From assembly GCA_965216585.1 (NCBI GenBank), contig CBDCGC010000003.1, forward strand, positions 4,030,001-4,094,000: a stretch of 64,000 nucleotides of DNA, read 5' to 3'. This stretch comes from CADEER01 sp965216585 (GTDB lineage: Bacteria; Desulfobacterota; Binatia; HRBIN30; CADEER01). Positions 60,987-64,000 of the stretch are shown in pieces. A program made the position numbers and the translations under genes. The notes under the pieces are model-generated. The model saw only the letters and a list, made by a program, of their open reading frames with translations. It was not told the origin of the DNA and ran no database searches. The number at the start of each line of letters is the position of its first letter. Position 1 is the first letter of the stretch.

Positions 60987-63689
60987 ATGGCAAACGAGCT
61001 GAAATCACCGATGCAGGAAAAGCTGGAGACCATCGACTTCCGGGTCAAGCTGACGCTTCTCGTCGTCAGCTTGGCGACCATCGCCGCGCTGGCGGCCACT
61101 GCTCTGCGCGAAAACGTTTTCTCGGACTGGCATCGCATCCGCAGTGGCTATGCGAAAGTGCTCGAGCAAAAGGCGACCAACGATCGCGAACGCGCCGCGG
61201 CGGAAGACTTCGAGGTTCGCATCACCCAGAGCTACGTCCCCGATCTCGATGTGGTCGATCGCTGTACGACTTGTCACAGCGGCGTCGACGACCCGCGCAT
61301 GGCCGATCAACCGCAACCCTATACGACGCACCCGGGTCGCTACCTCGAGATCCACGACCCCGCCAAGTACGGCTGCACGGTCTGTCACCAGGGTCAGGGC
61401 CGCGCGACGTTTACGGCCGACGCGCACGGCGAAGTCCCGCATTGGGACTACCCGCGGCTGCAGCCGGCCTATGTGCGAGCGGCGTGCACGAAGTGTCACG
61501 CTGAAGAAGATCTCCATGGTGAGCAGGGGTTGTTCGTGCGAGCGGACGGCGGTCGCCTCGAGCCGGAAACCGCGCTCATCGAGCGAGGGCGAGAGCTGGT
61601 GCGAGAGCGCGGCTGTCAGGGCTGCCACGTGATCGACGGCAAGGGCGGCAATCTCGGACGGGATATCTCGTCGATCGGCAACAAGACGCGTCACGACTTC
61701 GACTTCTCGCACCTGGATCACGATCTGCCGCGCCGCGTCGATGTTTGGCTCGAAGAGCACTTCCTCGATCCCGCCGGCGTCGCGCCGGGCAGCGTCATGC
61801 CGCCGGTGCAGAGCCGTGACGATGCCGCGGCTCTGACGGCGTTCGTGCTGTCGCTGCGCCGCAAGGAAAGCGGGCGCTACCTCCACGAAGAGAAGAGGGA
61901 CTCGACGAGTGAGCGCACGGGTGAGATTCTCTACGCCAGCTACTGCTCGGCCTGTCACGGTGTCGATGGCCGCGCCAGTGAGGTTCCGTCGATCCACGTA
62001 CCCTCCTTGAACAACGCCGACACCCTGGCCGTCGCCGACGACGACTATCTGCGTCACATCATCGAGAACGGCCGCGGTGGTTCGCACATGCCGGCGTGGG
62101 GCGAGGGGCGCGGCAATCTGAGTCGTCTAGAGATCGATCGCATCGTCGCCTATGTGCGCGGTTGGCAGGTACCCGGCGCGCTGAGCGCCGACGTCTCTTC
62201 GCACTCGGGCGATGCCACTCGCGGCAGTGCCTACTACCGCGGCCACTGTGCCGGTTGTCACGGCCTGCGCGGTGAGGGTGGTGTCGGCACGACCCTGGGT
62301 TCGCCGACCTTCCTCGCCATTGCCGACGATCGCTTTCTCGCCGAGTCGATCATCCACGGCCGTCCGGGAACGGCAATGCCGTCGTGGAAGAGCCTTGATG
62401 CGGAGGTCATCAGCGATCTCCTCGCCTACCTGCGCTCCTGGCAAGCCGAAGCGCCTTCGTTCGCTTCGGTCGCCGAGAGCATGGCTGCGGTCGACAGCGC
62501 TGAAAACGCGCGGATCGGCGCGCTGATCTACCAGCACAATTGTTCATCGTGCCACGGCGACGCCGGCGAAGGGCGGATCGGCCCTTCGCTGGCCAGTCCG
62601 AGCTTCCTCGGTGCGGTCGACGACCAATACCTCTATCGCGCCATCGTCGAAGGTCGGCCATCAACCGCGATGCCGTCCTGGCGGCAACTGTCGGCCGAGA
62701 ACATTGGCGCGCTGATCGCCTTCATGCGCAGCCTGGCGCCGGGCGCGAAAAGCGAGTTCACCTTTCAAGGTCCGCTCGGCGATGCCGCCGTCGGCGAGGT
62801 GCACTATCGATCCTCGTGTGTCGGCTGCCACGGCGAGAGCGGCGTTGGCGGCGTCGGCCCGCAGTTGGCGAACCCGGTCTTTCTCTCCTCGGTGTCCGAC
62901 GCTGCCCTCTTCGAGTGGATCGCGCGCGGCCGCGCCGGCACCAGTATGATCGGCTTCCTGCCGGAGTCGCAGGGGCCGACGACGCTCCGTCGCCAACAGA
63001 TTACCGACGTCATTGCCTATTTGCGCAACGTCGGTACGCGCGGCGAGCTGCCGGTTCTGCGAACCGGCGGCGGCGATCCGCGCCACGGCGCCGAGATCTT
63101 TGCCGCCAATTGCGCCGCCTGTCACGGCGTCGACGGCGAAGGAGCTTCCGGTCCACAGCTCAACAATCCGCATTTTCTGCGCACCGCGTCGGACGGCTTT
63201 CTCACCGCGACGATCGTTCTCGGCCGCAGTGGCACCGCCATGTTGCCGATGGTCGCCGGGCACGAGGGGCTCGGCCAGATCGATCCCGACAAGGTCGGCG
63301 ATGTCATCGCCTTCATGCGCCAGTGGGACTTTCCGGCCACCTGGCGCAAGACCCGGCGCATCACCGAAATGAGCCCGCGGGCGATCGCCAGCGGTGAGCG
63401 GAAGTACGCGCAGTACTGCGCCAGCTGTCACGGTGAAGACGGTGAGGGCGTCATCACCGAAGCGACCGGCTACGCGCCGGCGTTGAACAACCGCGAGTTT
63501 CTCGCCGCCGCATCGGACGGGTTTCTCCTGGCGACGATCGCCCGCGGTCGCAAGGGGACGGCGATGCGCGCTTTCGGTGCGGGCGCCGATGAGATGGTTC
63601 AGCTCGATGCAGAGGAAATGGACGACATCGTTTCGTTTATCCGAACCTGGCAGCAGCAGCCGACGAAACCTCGAACAAACGGAGGATAG
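60987..63689 (+). CDS. Decaheme cytochrome c: membrane-anchored tetraheme module plus six class I domains
   Basis: 900 residues. One N-terminal helix (VKLTLLVVSLATIAALAATAL) then ten CxxCH sites: Cys93, 130, 167, 210 in an irregular first module, and Cys320, 421, 519, 611, 709, 811 at the head of six repeats about 98 residues apart. Each repeat has C--CHG-(D/E)GEG, a P-L--P-FL stretch, GR-GTAM (Met ligand) and a closing D-I-AF-R-W helix. ATG 16 bp after cytochrome b and 3 bp before the molybdoenzyme gene. It replaces cytochrome c1/f as a periplasmic wire. Confidence 0.93.
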   Translation: MANELKSPMQEKLETIDFRVKLTLLVVSLATIAALAATALRENVFSDWHRIRSGYAKVLEQKATNDRERAAAEDFEVRITQSYVPDLDVVDRCTTCHSGVDDPRMADQPQPYTTHPGRYLEIHDPAKYGCTVCHQGQGRATFTADAHGEVPHWDYPRLQPAYVRAACTKCHAEEDLHGEQGLFVRADGGRLEPETALIERGRELVRERGCQGCHVIDGKGGNLGRDISSIGNKTRHDFDFSHLDHDLPRRVDVWLEEHFLDPAGVAPGSVMPPVQSRDDAAALTAFVLSLRRKESGRYLHEEKRDSTSERTGEILYASYCSACHGVDGRASEVPSIHVPSLNNADTLAVADDDYLRHIIENGRGGSHMPAWGEGRGNLSRLEIDRIVAYVRGWQVPGALSADVSSHSGDATRGSAYYRGHCAGCHGLRGEGGVGTTLGSPTFLAIADDRFLAESIIHGRPGTAMPSWKSLDAEVISDLLAYLRSWQAEAPSFASVAESMAAVDSAENARIGALIYQHNCSSCHGDAGEGRIGPSLASPSFLGAVDDQYLYRAIVEGRPSTAMPSWRQLSAENIGALIAFMRSLAPGAKSEFTFQGPLGDAAVGEVHYRSSCVGCHGESGVGGVGPQLANPVFLSSVSDAALFEWIARGRAGTSMIGFLPESQGPTTLRRQQITDVIAYLRNVGTRGELPVLRTGGGDPRHGAEIFAANCAACHGVDGEGASGPQLNNPHFLRTASDGFLTATIVLGRSGTAMLPMVAGHEGLGQIDPDKVGDVIAFMRQWDFPATWRKTRRITEMSPRAIASGERKYAQYCASCHGEDGEGVITEATGYAPALNNREFLAAASDGFLLATIARGRKGTAMRAFGAGADEMVQLDAEEMDDIVSFIRTWQQQPTKPRTNGG

Positions 63690-63692
63690 AAA

Positions 63693-64000
63693 ATGAAGAA
63701 GCCGCCGATTCCGGTGATGGATCGCCGCAATTTTTTCAAGTGGTCGGGCTGCGTGGCGACAGCCGCCGCGACCTTTCCCATGTTCCCCGGCGAGTTTGCC
63801 GAAGCGCGCAACCTGCCGGGTCTGGCGACCGGTGGTCGGCGCGCGCTGCAGGCTGCCTGTCCGTACTGTGGCGTCGGCTGTGGAACGCTGATCTCGACGG
63901 AAGGAGATCGCATCGTCGGCATCATCCCGGATCGCCTGCACCCGACCAACAAGGGCGTGCAGTGCATCAAGGGACTGAACGCGCACGAACCGGTCTATCG
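63693..64000 (+). CDS. Tat-exported molybdopterin oxidoreductase (NapA-like), N-terminal part
   Basis: 103 codons before the window ends. Start ATG behind GGAGGA. Twin-arginine signal DRRNFFKWSG, then the 4Fe-4S motif Cys57-x2-Cys60-x3-Cys64-x27-Cys92 (CPYCGVGCGT...QCIKG), exactly the NapA/NasA/FdhF spacing. A periplasmic nitrate reductase fits best with NapG/NapH-like genes in the same cluster; formate dehydrogenase or another DMSO-reductase-family enzyme is possible. The Mo-ligand residue lies outside the window. Confidence 0.85.
   Translation, partial: MKKPPIPVMDRRNFFKWSGCVATAAATFPMFPGEFAEARNLPGLATGGRRALQAACPYCGVGCGTLISTEGDRIVGIIPDRLHPTNKGVQCIKGLNAHEPVY

Noticed and set aside
55174..64000. 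Complete canonical nap operon
   Set aside because: NapG- and NapH-like genes and a NapA-like start are present, but no napB, napC, napD or napF is seen in the window; only a composite cluster can be claimed.

Overview
The window is GC-rich, gene-dense bacterial DNA with short intergenic gaps and many overlapping start/stop codons. The gene mix is family III CoA transferases, an F420-type luciferase-like oxidoreductase, alpha-methylacyl-CoA racemase, wax ester synthase, secreted proteins with a Cys-flanked double EF-hand (dockerin-like) module, and a Rieske/cytochrome b/multiheme cytochrome c cluster. This suggests an uncultured soil or sediment lineage of the deltaproteobacterial/Candidatus Binatota kind. 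That placement is an inference from gene content; no marker gene in the window proves it.

Layout. 1-6.5 kb: acyl-CoA and lipid genes, then seven tandem copies of a 93-bp hairpin-bearing repeat. 6.7-10.5 kb: three secreted proteins, two with the dockerin-like module and one with two cohesin-like domains and a C-terminal sorting tail. 10.5-12.4 kb: a group IIC-type intron inserted just behind a very strong terminator. 12.5-23.3 kb: a MazEF-like pair, fabI, lgt, a short-chain dehydrogenase without a normal start codon, wax ester synthase, a YhbY RNA-binding protein, hisC, and a four-gene BMP-type (nucleoside-like) ABC transporter. 23.4-33.5 kb: alkaline-phosphatase-superfamily hydrolase, aldehyde dehydrogenase, a D-aminoacylase remnant and its intact paralogue with a dockerin-module protein between them, a sugar-type aminotransferase, MaoC, SDR, an ORF-less group II intron inside a 'ccacggag' repeat array, and aroD. 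33.6-39.9 kb: an operon of a GT-C membrane glycosyltransferase and a complete ECF importer (S, fused A-A, T).

40-53.8 kb is accessory DNA, visibly less GC-rich in its middle. Two copies of a GGGGACAGGCACC-type palindromic element about 9.8 kb apart flank orphan genes. One element abuts a 5'-truncated enoyl-CoA hydratase. The other interrupts a phage baseplate-like gene. Between them lie orphan membrane, coiled-coil and Cys-rich proteins and a beta-helix protein. Two toxin-antitoxin pairs, an integrase remnant and a toxin remnant follow.

53.7-64 kb: an iron-dependent alcohol dehydrogenase, then a co-directional respiratory cluster: NapG-like and NapH-like ferredoxins, a GltD-like FAD/NAD(P) oxidoreductase, Rieske protein, a fused b6/subunit IV-type cytochrome b, a 900-residue decaheme cytochrome c, and the start of a Tat-exported molybdopterin oxidoreductase with NapA cysteine spacing. 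Together these could form one electron path between quinol (or NAD(P)H) and a periplasmic molybdoenzyme. This is the most interesting system in the window.
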